Source of the DNA: Plasmodiophora brassicae
Lineage: Eukaryota; Endomyxa; Phytomyxea; Plasmodiophorida; Plasmodiophoridae
Reading direction: 5' to 3'
DNA length: 64,000 bases
Assembly (NCBI GenBank): GCA_039704465.1
Contig: JASFAU010000018.1
Location: forward strand, 124,001-188,000
Numbering within the stretch: the first letter of the stretch is position 1; each line of letters starts with the position of its first letter. Both the position numbers and the translations under genes were made by a program. Positions 1-11,371 of this stretch are shown here, piece by piece. The notes beneath the pieces were generated by a model. That model was not told where the DNA came from and made no database searches. It was given only the letters and a program-made list of their open reading frames with translations.

Positions 1-64
1 GATCGCCCTGCGTGCTCCCGCTGCCCCATCGTCAACTGAAATTTATTCATCGGGTGCGCCCAGC

Positions 65-1589
65 GTGTCCTGCCGCGCCGCCACAGTCGCCTCCGCATCG
101 CCCGCCCTTTGGCACGCGCGCGTTGGACATCTCGGCTACGTCAATCTGCGTCTCCTGCAGCGCCGCTGTCGGGGAATGGCCTTCGATCAGCCCATTCCCA
201 AGCTTCAGGATCGATGTCCATGCGAGGCCTGTCTTCTCACCAAAGGCAAGCGCTCATCATTCCCTCCCAGTACGTCGCGAGCACGTCACGTTGGCGATCT
301 CGTCCATAGTGACCTCTCCGGGCGGTGGCCTGTCGTCGGTATTGGCGGTTTCGAGTATTACCAGACCATGCTGGATGATTCAACGAGCTACCTGACCGTC
401 TACCTGCTCCGTCGGAAATCGGACGCCCTCGATGTCATCAAGCACTACGAAGCACGTTCCGCAACCAGGAGGGACGTGGCATTTCCGACTTCCAAACAGA
501 CGGCGGGGGCGAGTTTAATTCCAAGGCATGCGTTACGTTCTACAATGAGTCCGGCATCCTTCATCGCAAGTCGGTTCCGTATACGCCCGAGCAGAACGGC
601 CGAGCCGAAATTGTCAACTACAGCCTGTGCTGTATCGAAGGCGCTATCCGGTGTCACGCGCGTATGCCCGATTTCACCTGGCCCTGGTCACTCTCGTATT
701 CTGCCGTCCTCTACAATGTCCATCCTCGATCCGTCCTTCCGGGGCGTCGCTCATCGTTCCAGGCGGCTCGCTTCGCTAAACCTGATGTCTCTTCCCTGCG
801 CGTCTACGGCTGCGACGCGTACGCCATGCGCCCTCACCCCTCTTCGAAGAAGACGACCAAGCTGGATCATCGTCGCGTTCGCGCTGTATTCATCGGCTAT
901 ACACCAGCGATGAAGGATGGCGCTTCTATGACGTCGAACGAGGTGACACATTCGAGAGCACGACGGCCGAATTCCTGGAAACGTCGTTCACCTTCGGCTT
1001 CGGGCGGTCGAACTCTGGTCTCGAGTTTTCACTGGCCGCGCCCGTACTCGCCGCCAGTTCCCCGTCCACCGTTGCCGTTCTTACATCATCACCCGCTGCT
1101 GCCGACGCCGTTATCCCACCGCTACCATCAGCATCCCCCGTTCCGGGGTCATCCAATGTCGTGTCGTCTCCGTCATCTGATCGTCTTCAACCATCTGCGC
1201 ATACCCATCATGCTCCCCTGCCTGATCTCGCCGGCAACGTCGGTCATTCTGGTAACGACGCTGCTGTCGACGCTGATAACCACGACGGCAACCGCGCATC
1301 CAGCATCGTTGCTGCCGACGTTAAGGACCATCAGGAGGCCGGCAACGACGCTGGTGCTGATTCTCCTGCTGACATGGATATTGCGGCTGATGCCGCCAAC
1401 GATGGTGATGACTCTCCTGCTGACATGGATATTGCGGCTGATGTCGTCGCCGACGACGATGTTCTGGACATGCCGCATCCTCGTCGATCTACACGTCACC
1501 GTCAACCACCGGGCGAATGGTGGAAGGGTCCCGCGAAGGCAAACCGGTCCTCCACCCGGTGGGCGTCAACGGTGGACGCCTGGTTCTAG
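65..1589 (+). pseudogene. copia 1 integrase region, frameshifted
   Basis: The segment encodes the GAG-pre-integrase zinc-binding region and the integrase catalytic core of copia 1. Recognisable pieces are the C-x2-C motif in RCPCEACLLTKGK, the start of the core (LVHSDLSGRWPVVG), a second-aspartate region around 500-560 and the YTPEQNGRAE stretch around 580-605, which contains the catalytic glutamate. The reading frame breaks near 455, where one base is missing relative to the homologous copia at 14.3 kb, and again in the low-complexity linker around 900-1500. It ends at a TAG near 1587 just before the RT domain. It therefore cannot make an intact polyprotein. Confidence 0.85.
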
Positions 1590-1595
1590 CACCCA

Positions 1596-3716
1596 GTGCT
1601 GACAGCCCCCATTCAACGTCCGCCACGCCCATCGCGCCGCCAGATTCACCACCGGCGACAGGTCGAAGAACACCGGCTCATCCGCGAGGCCATCCGATCC
1701 CATCGACCGGCCGCTCGTGGTGGCATTGTCTCCGCCTGCCGCGTTAAGATACAGGCGCCAATCGACCCAGCAGCTCTACCACGACCCGATCTCTCGAGTC
1801 TGAAAGCGATCGATGTTCCTGTTCCTAATACGATGGCCGAGGCCCTCCCATCGTCGTTTGCCGGCCACTGGTGGGACGCTGCCCTCACCCAGATGGCAAC
1901 GCTGGACTCCAAGGACACGTTCGGCCCGCTCATCGACCTGCCGAAAGGTAAGATCGCTGTTGGCGCCAGGTGGGTGTTCCGGGTCAAGTCTGTCGAACAA
2001 CGTATCCACTACGGCCAGCAGCACATGCCTGCAGCACGTGAACGCCGTCACGCACTCCGCGACTCCGTGCCCGCCGGCGTTGGCAACCGTTACACCGTCG
2101 GCGACTACGTCGCCACTGTAACGTCCGCCGCACACGCCGTACGTAATACATCCACTTCATTATTGTCCTTCTCAAAGTCTTCGCTCAGTGACGACGATGG
2201 CATCCGTAAGTTCAGCGCTCGTCTCTGCGCTCAAGGGTTCAGACAGCGCCGCGGCATCGACTTCGACGACAACTTCGCGCCGACCGCCCGTGCCACCGCG
2301 TTCTTCGTGATTCTAGCGCTCGCAGCTCAGTACAACCTGCATCTTCGACAGGTCGACTGGGTAGCCGCATATCTGAACGCCGACATGCTCCACGATGTCT
2401 ACATCCGCCAGCCGGACGGCTTTACTGACCACCATGTCCCGTATCGAGTTCGTCAACTCAAGAAGGCTCTTTATGGTACAAAACAAGGCGCCGAACGTTG
2501 GTACAAGACGCTCCGCGATATGCTGTTCTCGCTCGGTTTCGAAACGATCATCACGGACCCGTGCGTCTTCGGGTACAACCGTGATGGCAAGTTCATGGTC
2601 ATGTCTGTGCACACCGACGACGGCCTGCTGGCGTACAACGACGTCGTGTTCGCAGAATCGCTTCTCGTCCAGCTCTCTGCCATGGCCGAGATCACTGATC
2701 AAGGTGAACCATCGACATTACTCGGCATGCGGATCCGACGCGACCCTGACACAGGCGCCATCACACTCGATCAAGCTGAGTACATTGAGAAGGTACTCGA
2801 CGACTTCAACATGTCCAATTGTCATCCGGTCGACACGCCGCATCAACCCGGCGTCCATCTGACCAAGTCGATGAGTCCCCAATCGGACATCGAACGGGAC
2901 GAAATGGCGAACAAACCATACCTGAAGCTCATCGGATGTCTGACATGGCTCGCCCATCGCTGCCGTCCCGACATCGCGTACATAACGAACGTGCTGGCCC
3001 AGTTCTCGTCAAACCCCGGCATCTCTCACTGGCGCGCGGGCCAACGTGTTCTGAAGTACCTCGCGGGTACGACGACGCGCGGCATTCGTTACGAGCGTCA
3101 ACCGCAGGATCTCTTGCTCGCATACGCCGATGCTGACTGGGCCTCCGATCCGGAAACACGCCGGTCCCGTTCCGGCCATGTCATTCTGATGGCCGGCGGC
3201 CCCGTTCATTGGCAGTCACGACGCCAGGACCTAGGCGCCGTTAAGGTCAGTTTATCATCAACGCATGCCGAGATTAAATCGTTGTGCGCCGTTACCCGGC
3301 AGCTTGCCTGGATCCGAACGTTCCTGGACGAGATAGGCTTCCCGCGTCCCGGTCCGACGATCGTGTACGAGGATAACCAAGGCGCGAAGGCATGGTCCGG
3401 ATATCGTCGGATGTACGGTCGCACGAAAGATATCGAGGTGCAGTTTCATTACACCCGCGAGGCTGTCGAGGCCGGTCTGGTTGTGGTTCATAAGTACCCG
3501 TCCGCCGAGATGGCCGCCGATTACCTGACGAAGCCCGCTCTCAGCACTTCGTTTCACGCGAACCTTATCCTGGCGGGCATCACCGACACCAGTCCCAGGA
3601 CGTGTGCTGCTGGAGGGGGCGGGTCCAACTCCATATCCAGCAGCACACTCGTGCAGCACACCGACGCTGCCACGCACTCCGCAAGGCTGGTGTCAGCGCC
3701 GCCCGCGATGATGTAA
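1596..3716 (+). pseudogene. copia 1 reverse transcriptase-RNase H, with in-frame LTR insertion
   Basis: A long open frame covers the copia RVT_2 reverse transcriptase and RNase H. Visible landmarks are GARWVFRVKS at its N-terminal part, the RQVDWVAAYLNAD block with a catalytic Asp, the MSVHTDDGLLAYND motif, where copia usually has YVDD and here it is HTDD, and the RNase H pieces YADADWA, SSTHAEIKSL and YEDNQGAKAW. After the N-terminal RVKS the frame runs through a 184-bp solo LTR plus 5-bp duplication (189 bp, exactly 63 codons) with no stop, then resumes RT sequence. The insert sits in the fingers region, so activity is unlikely although the frame survives. Confidence 0.88.
1991..2174 (+). 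repeat. solo LTR (copia 2 family) inside copia 1 RT
   Basis: The 184-bp sequence begins TGTCGAACAACG and ends TTGTCCTTCTCA, so it has the TG...CA ends of an LTR. It is nearly identical to the two LTRs of the complete copia at 11188-15465. It is flanked by the 5-bp direct repeat AAGTC (1986-1990 and 2175-2179), and the sequence without the insert matches the uninterrupted RT of copia 2. This is what a full insertion leaves after recombination between its two LTRs. Confidence 0.93.
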
Positions 3717-3811
3717 CGTGCACCGCGTCTCACGTCTACGACGTTGCCCGACACACCCAATATCTTCGCTCTATATCCATCAATATATCTCACTCTGATT
3801 TCGTCGTTTCA
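3622..3811 (+). repeat. degenerate 3' LTR of copia 1
   Basis: It follows the polypurine tract GGAGGGGGCG directly and aligns by eye, with many mismatches, to the 184-bp LTR found at 1991, 11188 and 15282 (shared blocks such as CACGCACTCCGC). The expected TG start has become GG and the end is TTCGTCGTTTCA. The high divergence from the solo LTR inside the same element shows that copia 1 is much older than the copia 2 family insertions. Confidence 0.7.
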
Positions 3812-6800
3812 ATAGGTCGTCAACAATCAAATGCTGGTCAGTGTGTTGGAGGTGGCGCTTCAAATCGACGGTCATGTTCAAGTCAGCGTCTGCATATCGT
3901 CGAATTCGTTGCGTGTGTGCGTTGAAGCGTCGTTCAGATAGTGGGTTCTCCAACTCATACACTTGCTCGTTGATTTGCTTGACAACTCGATACGGTCCCT
4001 GCCACTGCGCTATCAGCTTCTGCGCAGGACCTGGTACCGGTTTGACATTGAGCACGTAGTCGCCAACGATGAACGATTCGTAGGGACTACTCTTGAGTCG
4101 TCGTCGTCGTTGCTTAACATTGGCAGCATGTCGCTGTGTCTTCGCTTCATCGACGGCCTTGTGGATCTCGTCGAGAGTCTCTTGCAACATCTGCACGTAT
4201 TTGGCGAATCCCTCCGGTGGTACTCGTCGACACTGTCTTTCTACTGGGTCCCAGATCTGGTCAAGCGGGCTTTCCGGTGAACGTCCCGTGATAACCGTGA
4301 ATGGCGCGTAGCCGTTGAGTCGTCGACTTGGTGTGTGGTTGATGACATGCTGAACAACAGGACATTAGTACGGCCAGTTGTGCGTGCTAATCTGGGCCTC
4401 GTTCAGGACTGATCGCATGACGTTAAGCACAGTGCGGTTCGCGCGTTCCACCGTGGGCCGTTAGCCCACGGACAATATGCCGTTGTGATGTGATGCTGAA
4501 CATCTCGTAGCCGGGTAAGCTCCTCCATGACTTCTGCAGTGAAGTGTGAACCACCGTCCGTGACCAAGTACTCGGGCGTCGCGAAATCGGCAATCCACTG
4601 ATTCAGAGCTTCCGCAGCAACACGACTTGTCGCTTCAGCTGATGGAATCAGACGAACATACCCACTGAAGTCGTCCTTCAAGAGCAGGATATACTTGTAC
4701 TTGTGGTCCGCGCCCCTGACAGGCTCCACATAGAGATAGTCCATCGTGAGTACGTCGAACGGCTGATGACTATGTAATGCTTCACCGAGCGGCCGAGGAA
4801 CATTCTTATCACCGCGTGTCGTGATACAATGCAAGCATTGCTGACACATCGCTTCAATGTCCTGATTGATCTTGGTCCAGAAGAAGCGCACCGTGATCAT
4901 CTGCTTGGTTACTTCCGACGCACGATGACCAGCGCTTGCCCAATGGCTAATGACCAGGATTCGAAGGCGTAGACTCTTGGAATAAGGACGGCTTTGCTCT
5001 CGTTCTTCCACAGACGATCAGCTTCATCGAAGTACACCCCGTCCACGATCTTTTCCTCTCGTGACAGGAAGCGTTGCGAATCGCGGATCTCCTTTCAGTC
5101 GGCCAGCTGAATTCAGGATGTTGCCGAGGAGTGACCCGCAAATCGTCCATTTGCATGATGCGCGTTGCTCTACATGACAGTGCGATGCGACCAGCTCCCC
5201 ATCGGGTCAGAAGGTCTGCCCATACGTTGTCGGTTCCAGCGATCTCCTTCATCTTGAGGCTGAAGCCTTGTAGATGCAATGCCCATCGCTGTAGCTTCTG
5301 CGCCGTATGCTTCTTGATCTCCGAGTTCCGGTCGAAGATGAACGTCAGATTGCGATGATCGCAGTAGAGCAGGAACTCCCGGGATGTCTGCAGTAGGAAA
5401 TCACCGCGCTGCGTAGCGTTGATGATCGCGGCTGCCTCCTTCTCGATCGTAGGCCATCTGATCTCTGCACCTGAGAAGCGCTTGCCGTAGAATGCGAGAG
5501 GTTCATGTCGTTGTTCGCATACAGGCAGGTTGACGTCTTCCATCGGGATCTGCGTAACCACCGCCGACCATGCTGCATCACTGGCGTCCGTGAACAGGCA
5601 GGTCTGATGATCCTCCTTCGGAAACGCCAGCTGAATGTGTTGAATCAAAGCGAAGAGCACGTCCTCGAATGACTTGCTTTGCTGATCGGACCAGCCCAGT
5701 GCGTCCAGCGAGACACATGATGGCGATGATGATCGAATGCGCTTGAGCTCCTCGTTAACAATGTCAAGCAGTTCTTGCAGCGGTCGTACTATACTTGCGT
5801 AGCCGGGTACGTGGGTACGCATCCAGTTGGCCGCCGACAGAAACTGCTGCAGGTCGTTAGCGGTCTTCGGGCGTGGCATGCTGGTCAGTGCCTCGATGCG
5901 TTCTGGATCATGCCGAACTCCTTCTCGCGAGTATATCCTGCCGCACCACTTCAACTCGCGAGCGAACAACGTGCACTTGTTCGGATTCTTCTTCAGGTTG
6001 CGCTCGCGACACCGCTCCAACTCTCGTGTCAGTTGATGAAGAAGGTCTTCCTCCGACCTCGCGAATCCGAGAATGTCGTCAATCCAGATGAGCAAATTCT
6101 CCTTCATGTCGTCGAAGATAGCTGCCATTCGGGAGTTTCATTCCCCCTTGAATGCTCCTCGTAGGCGTGAATACAGCGTCGTCCGTCATGAAGCTGAAGA
6201 TAGCCATCGCCTTTCGGTTTCTTGACGACTAGGACTGGACTTGCCCATTGCGAGTTCATATTCATGTAGACAAGACCGTTCTCCTTCAGCATACTGATCA
6301 TGTCGTCTAGGAACTCCTTCTGCTTAGGATTGTAGAACCGAGGCTTGCACCGGTACGGAGTAGCGTCCTGCTTGAGTTGTGTTACCATCGGTTCGACATC
6401 GACAGGCTTGTCTTGACCCAGACGCGTGCGGAATTCGTTCAGATGTCGTCGCAAGATCAATCGTAGCTTAGCAACTCCTTGACGAGACATGCCATTGAGA
6501 CGTGCTTGGTGTACCATCCGGTTACAAGAAGCTTCGTTCTCGTGAGCATTGATCGGTCCCAAGTCAACTTCACTTGACGATGGTTTCATAGAGTCCGACT
6601 CTGGTACTGGGTAGTGATCTCCTCGCAACGTTGCCATTCTCGCGGCAATTCGCCTCACGGTCTCGATACAATCGACATCGACTGCGGCACATCCTGAGAG
6701 CGTATCCATCTCGGTGCATCCTGACGCGATGATGTTCTCGAGTTGCTGTCGCGGATTGATGCCGAGAGTCGTTAGCAGATTGTCACCGAACAGGATCACA

Positions 6801-7492
6801 GGAATCTCGTCGCAAACGTAGTAGGTCACAAGATACAGCGTCAAATTGCCAACTTCGGTTTCCAGGGACGTGGCTGGAACTTGCACCGTGCGCGTTATGG
6901 TTCCGATGACTTTGCCTTCTGCTGAGGTGACGTCTCGTTGCTGAACGTCACGGAACGTGGCCTTTATCAACTGGACAGCGGTATGGCCAGGCATGATGTT
7001 GCCTCCGCGGCAGCCGGAATCCAACTCGTACGGAACACGTATGCCTTCCAGCACTACGCGTAGTAGATCATCGACGGTCTCATTCGCGATTTTGGCCTCA
7101 ATGTCTTGGGTCGTCAGGCCATGACTCGCTGGAAGCTTCTTGATCTGCGAATCGATCAGCAGGTCGACATTGTTCAGGAACAGGTGATTCAACGCGATGC
7201 AGGTCAGTTGCGGCGTGGTAAAGCAGAATCGTATCGCTTGAGGCTTGATCCTCGCGGCGTCCGGACGGTTACCCTCACGGTCGATCACCACTGCACAATG
7301 TCGATCATATTGCTCTTTCAACTTCAAGATGGTTGTGGAGTCCAACTTCGCGACCGTGGCAGGATGCTGACATCCGCGTCCTTGACACCAATATGCTCGT
7401 CCGTGCTGGACGTCGTCTCCGATGCCATGGCGCAGCGTCTCGAACGTGGTGCGGGACGAAGTCAGACGTGTGGGATCAGACAGAGTGCACAC
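3780..7492 (-). pseudogene. Ty3/gypsy element 2 pol, decayed
   Basis: Read on the minus strand, this is a gypsy pol: an aspartic protease with ELDSGCRGGN (about 7020-6990), the linker typical of gypsy (VILFGDNLLTTLGINPR), the start of RT (WASPVLVVKKPKGDGY), then the catalytic region LIWIDDILGFA and the connection domain (about 6100-5700), RNase H with CLFTDASDAAW and YCDHRNLTF (about 5600-5330), integrase with C-x2-C near 4850 and an ANGPRWNART remnant (about 4450), and a C-terminal tail. Roughly 100 codons of RT between the N-terminal block and the catalytic loop are missing near 6125-6190, and the integrase is split over several frames. No LTRs could be defined. Confidence 0.85.
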
Positions 7493-7499
7493 TGTAGTC

Positions 7500-8500
7500 T
7501 ATCTCGAGCCAATATCCCAATGAGCTTTTTCATCCATCCCATCCACGGCGTCGGCCATGCCATCACAGTGGAGCTAAATCCGTGCAGGCCCCCTTTCCTC
7601 AGGACAGCAGGACCCCCTCCTCAGGACAGCAGCATCTTGAGGTCGGGCACGAGACGCTAAATATAGAGCCCCGCTCTACAATATTCTCATGCGCCAAAGA
7701 TTCATGTGTCGAGATATGCGGGAATCGAGAGCACGCGATCACGTGCGCCGCTGGTGGGAGAGCGGGGTATGGGATCGATGGTGGATGAACGTCATTCGTC
7801 TATTGTGTCACCCGAGTTAAACGGAAGACGCTATACTTTCGATTCTCGCCCCCGGTGAACGCTCGTTGGGCAGTAAGGAACCAGCGCCGGAAGCAGGTTC
7901 AGCGGTTCCTTCCTGTGGAACTTCGGGTAAAACGTCGCGTCCTTACGCATCGCAATGTGGTGTGGATGCACATTAACAACCCTGACCATCGATTAGGAAG
8001 GAGCCGCTTGGAACCATCGTGCACGATACCATTCTGGATCGGATTCAGGCTGACCCGTTTCCTCTGGCGCGGCTTCAGGACACCCCGATTCCTCTGGTTC
8101 GGCTTCACGACGCCTCGTTTCATCTGGATCCGGACTAGCATGAGTCCTGCGACTGCCCCGACGTTGCGTCTGTCTGGTCGAACGATCACGGTCATCTTCG
8201 GACGAAGTCGTAGCGATGCCGCGACGCGCCTGGGGCCTGTGTTTGCTTCTCCCGGGCATGATCGTTGGTGCGCGACTCGGGGCCAGCGAATCAGAATGAG
8301 CACTGTCCGAACACACGATTCTGCTCGATCGACGTCGATCGCTGGGCACAGTGGCAATTGAGGCACCGGGTCGAGGTTTGGGCCCATAATTGTGGATCGG
8401 CTCGGGGTTTCTGGTATAAGAACCGAACGGATCGGGCTACGGGGTCCGGCTGCTGCGCCAGCGCAGCGTGAGCTCAACATGATCTCTTCCAACAATTAAG
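7500..8500 (-). pseudogene. probable gag-side remnant of gypsy 2
   Basis: Upstream (minus strand) of the protease there is no intact gene. A 118-codon frame at 8349-7993 is rich in Arg, Glu and Pro (for example PEESGCPEAAPEETGQPESD), and it contains five-residue repeats that look like a gag spacer, but no zinc knuckle or capsid signature is visible. Between 7500 and 7990 both strands are full of stops, with a short direct repeat around 7602-7630. I call it gag-side debris because of position and orientation only. Confidence 0.35.
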
Positions 8501-8764
8501 TAAGCGTACTTGAAATGAACGACCTTTAACCGCTATAAGTGATCCCATCACCAAATTACGGGCTGTTATACTGGCGATGCCGTGCCCCACCGCGTCTGCA
8601 GGAGTGCAGCGGGCCGAGTCTGGTCCGTGAGGTTGCGCAGCCTCGAATCTGGCCGGTTCGTCGGGCGAGCAGCTCGGTGCGCCGACGTTGTACCTTGCAA
8701 CAGAGCTAGAGTCGCACATCTCGGCGGTAGTCATCGTCGATTGTCGTCGTCCGAACGGGCTTAA

Positions 8765-9888
8765 ATGACAAGGAGACGCCTGAATCGCCACTGCCGTCCC
8801 ATGCGGATACACATCGGGTCCGCGTTTCCCGATCATCTTCCTATCGATTTGCCGTTTGGTCAGCTGTCAGAGGCGTCAACGCTGCTTTCGCTTGACGATC
8901 CCGCTCACGTGCCGCCGTTACCTGAGGATCAGGCTTCGCCGCTACCCGATGATCCGGCGCCGTCGTTACTCGAAGACCCGGACTCACGGCCGCTGTTGCC
9001 TGCGAGTCCGGCTGCGCTACCGCCAAGGGACACATCAGGCGTCGTACCCCATGAAACTTCCATGTCAATACCATTACCGTCTTCTCCGCCGGCTTGTCCA
9101 GGTAGGCGTACTAGTTTCTGTTGAGATTCTCATATTTAATGGTGTAGGCCGGCATATCTGACTTCACAGTTGCAGATGTACACGATGATCACACAAATTC
9201 GTTGGATGAAGAATTCCTGCATTCACCATCGCCCATGTCATCCGAACAGTCGTCCCGCCGTTTGCCTGCGTTTCTGGGTTCGCTGCTTCTAGCAGACGCT
9301 TTGCATGATGCGATACCTGCCCGGCCTCGCAACCGACCTGGAGACCAGCTTGATGAAAATGAACAGGTAAGCGATTGCTGAGCGTAATCGTCGTCTTTTA
9401 AGACTCTGATCGAATTCCTACAACGTCATTTACTCCGAAGCTTCATTCTTTCGATGCACAGCTCCCACGTAATGTGGACGAAGCGCTGCCGGTCCTTGAG
9501 GAGTTTCCTAGATCAACTCTCACCGCACGATCAGACAGTCTCCTAGAAAGCCTCCTGAATAGGGACGCGAAAATTAAGCGCGAGCAGGTGGTCGAATTCA
9601 TTCAAGCCGTAAGGAAGCGTAATGCTTCTTCTTCCCTATGTTCATGCCTGAGCTCCTGCCGTCTTATAGCTCGAAACTCTGCCTGATCCCGACAATATTA
9701 TCAGACCGCTGATCTTGAAGTATCAGCGCTCAGCGAAGATGTTCAAGTGAAGGACGCCGTCAGAAAGTTAATTACGACCTTGACGCGTATAGGGCTCTCG
9801 TGCCCTGCACTCGAGTTCTCTGTCTGTCCAGAAGGTCATGTGTTTCCGGCGTACAGGAAAGAAGGTGGCGGAAGGTCGCCTTGTTGTA
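8765..9888 (+). CDS. unidentified multi-exon host gene, 3' end lost
   Basis: This looks like a host gene rather than a transposon. A Pro/Asp-rich N-terminal exon (LPEDQASPLPDDPAPSLLED) runs to about 9102, then an apparent intron starting GTAGGCG, an exon with DEEFLHSPSPMSSEQSSRR and NRPGDQLDENEQ ending at a GTAAGC donor near 9367, an exon starting after CACAG near 9463 (NVDEALPVLEEFPRST, REQVVEFIQA), a donor GTAAGG near 9610, an exon after ATCAG near 9705 (EVSALSEDVQVKDAVRKL) and a last one after GTCCAG near 9831 (CFRRTGKKVAEGR). The reading is lost at a MITE at 9889 and gypsy sequence beyond it. I do not recognise the family. The start is uncertain; an ATG at 8765 opens the first exon. Confidence 0.5.
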
Positions 9889-10116
9889 TGTCACGACTGA
9901 GTCGTGTTGGCGACTCAGCCGGCACCAAATTGGGCTCCTTCGTAGCGCACTAGGTACAATAAACGTCCACGGCGCGGACCGACCTCAGTCGGTCAATCCG
10001 TGTGGTAGACTCATCGTGTTCGGTCGTCACATTTTGACCGACTAACCTTCTGTCGTGCGCTACGAAGGAGCCCAATTTGGTGCCGGCTGAGTCGCCAACA
10101 CGACTCAGTCGTGACA
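9889..10116. mobile_element. MITE with 62-bp perfect terminal inverted repeats
   Basis: A 228-bp non-coding element begins TGTCACGACTGAGTCGTG and ends with the exact reverse complement. The inverted repeats are 62 bp long (9889-9950 and 10055-10116) and appear perfect. It is flanked by TA on both sides (9887-9888 and 10117-10118), the target choice of Tc1/mariner-type transposases, although a dinucleotide match is weak evidence. The terminal repeat itself contains a nested hairpin (TGAGTCG...CGACTCA). The internal part has the imperfect pair CCGACCTCAGTCGG. No transposase for it is visible in this window. A second, damaged copy lies at about 17484-17653. Confidence 0.88.
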
Positions 10117-11187
10117 TAATAGTCCCCTTCTAGCCGCACCGGGAACGGGCTGCGGGCTTGTCTGGGTTGAAGCATTTGGTGAGGCCTAGCAAGAACTGCT
10201 TCATCATTAGGCGACAGTGTGTACTCCAGTCGACGAGTCAGGTCGTCAGGTGTCCAATGAACGAAATCAACTTCGCTAAGGAATTGGGGTGAACGAATCT
10301 GTCGTCGATGTAGCTTGTGGGCAAACGCACGTGCGGCGGCGTCCAGGAACATGAGGTCGTGGTTGAGAAACGCGATCGAGGTTGATGAGGCCTGGTCATC
10401 CTCTAACGTAGCAAAAGGTGCAAAGAAGGACTCGGCGGGCGCATTCAAGGGCGGGGGCTCCGCAGAGGCGCTCGTACACAGCTGTGCTATTGGAAAATAC
10501 GGCCACCCAACTAGGATCCAGGCCAGGGCGACAAAGGTTGCGAACATCAGAAGATTGAGGCTGTGGCCGTCTCGGAAGCCACCATTGGAGGGAGGCGGCG
10601 GGAGAGACTGTTTCACCCTTCGTCGAACGGGGCCCCAGTTCCGGAAGGAGGACATAAGGGGCGTGGACTCGGAGCCTGAACGGGGCAATGATAAGAGATC
10701 GGTGCGGCTGGTGGCAACAGTATCATTGAAGGCGGCGACCCCCGGGATACCATAATCGAAAGCGGAAGGACTCGGCCTGTCGTCGACGGCAGCAGTGGCA
10801 ATGTGGCACTCAGGGTGGTCGTCATTAGCTACGGAAGCCAGCTTGCCGTCGACAAACACGGATGTAAGCGGCAACGTTTCGAGTGATTCAGCTGAAGGGA
10901 TGGCACACGCAGGCGCAGGAACGCTTCGTGCAGGAGGTGAGACCCCAGCTGAGAGACTATCCTCGCGCTTTACTGTTGCAAATGGTCCCGCCGAAGAGAC
11001 GAAGGACCCAGACCCATGGACGTCTCCTGTTCCCGCCGAAGAGACGAAGGACCCAGACTCATGGACGTCTCCTGTACGGATCCCCACGAGGGTATCTCCG
11101 CGGCGCTGTAGGCGGCGCTGACGCCAATCGATATCTGGGTTTGTATCCGCCAACCAAGGCAGCCCAAGAATGACAGGGTGTTGAGGC
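10117..11187 (-). pseudogene. gypsy element 3, end of protease and long connector
   Basis: On the minus strand the frame opens with VILGLPWLADTNPDIDW, the conserved end of gypsy retropepsins, and continues about 340 codons as a Ser/Pro-rich connector that would lead to RT. It includes a two-fold repeat (GDVHESGSFVSSAG then GDVHGSGSFVSSAG, about 11075-10990), a hydrophobic stretch LLMFATFVALAWILVGW (about 10545-10495) and a more typical pre-RT part (DFVHWTPDDLTRRLEY). The element stops at the MITE at 10116; no RT follows. Its protease and gag half is displaced to 15466-16750 by the copia 2 insertion. Confidence 0.8.
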
Positions 11188-11371
11188 TGAGAAGGACAAT
11201 AATGAAGTAGATGTATTACGTACGGCGTGTGCGGCGGACGTTACAGTGGCGACGTAGTCGCCGACGGTGTAACGGTTGCCAACGCCGGCGGGCACGGAGT
11301 CGCGGAGTGCGTGACGGCGTTCACGTGCTGCAGGCATGTGCTGCTGGTCGTAGTGGATACGTTGTTCGACA
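11188..11371 (-). repeat. copia 2, 3' LTR
   Basis: 184 bp with TG...CA ends on the minus strand, preceded (minus strand) by the polypurine tract GGAGGGGGCG at 11372-11381 and followed by the GAGGC target duplication. It appears almost identical to the LTRs at 15282-15465 and 1991-2174. Confidence 0.93.

Larger units (their letters stand above)
1..3811 (+). mobile_element. Ty1/copia element 1, decayed, 5' end outside window
   Basis: This is the 3' part of a Ty1/copia retrotransposon. In order it shows a GAG-pre-integrase segment (HARVGHLGY near 117-145), the integrase core, reverse transcriptase, RNase H, a purine-rich tract GGAGGGGGCG at 3612-3621 and a degenerate 3' LTR. The order integrase before reverse transcriptase defines copia. 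It is clearly dead: compared with the related copy at 11188-15465 it has lost a base near 455 in the integrase and has a TAG stop near 1587, where the relative reads CAG. A solo LTR of the same broad family sits inside its reverse transcriptase (1991-2174). The 5' LTR, gag and protease lie upstream of the window. Confidence 0.9.
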
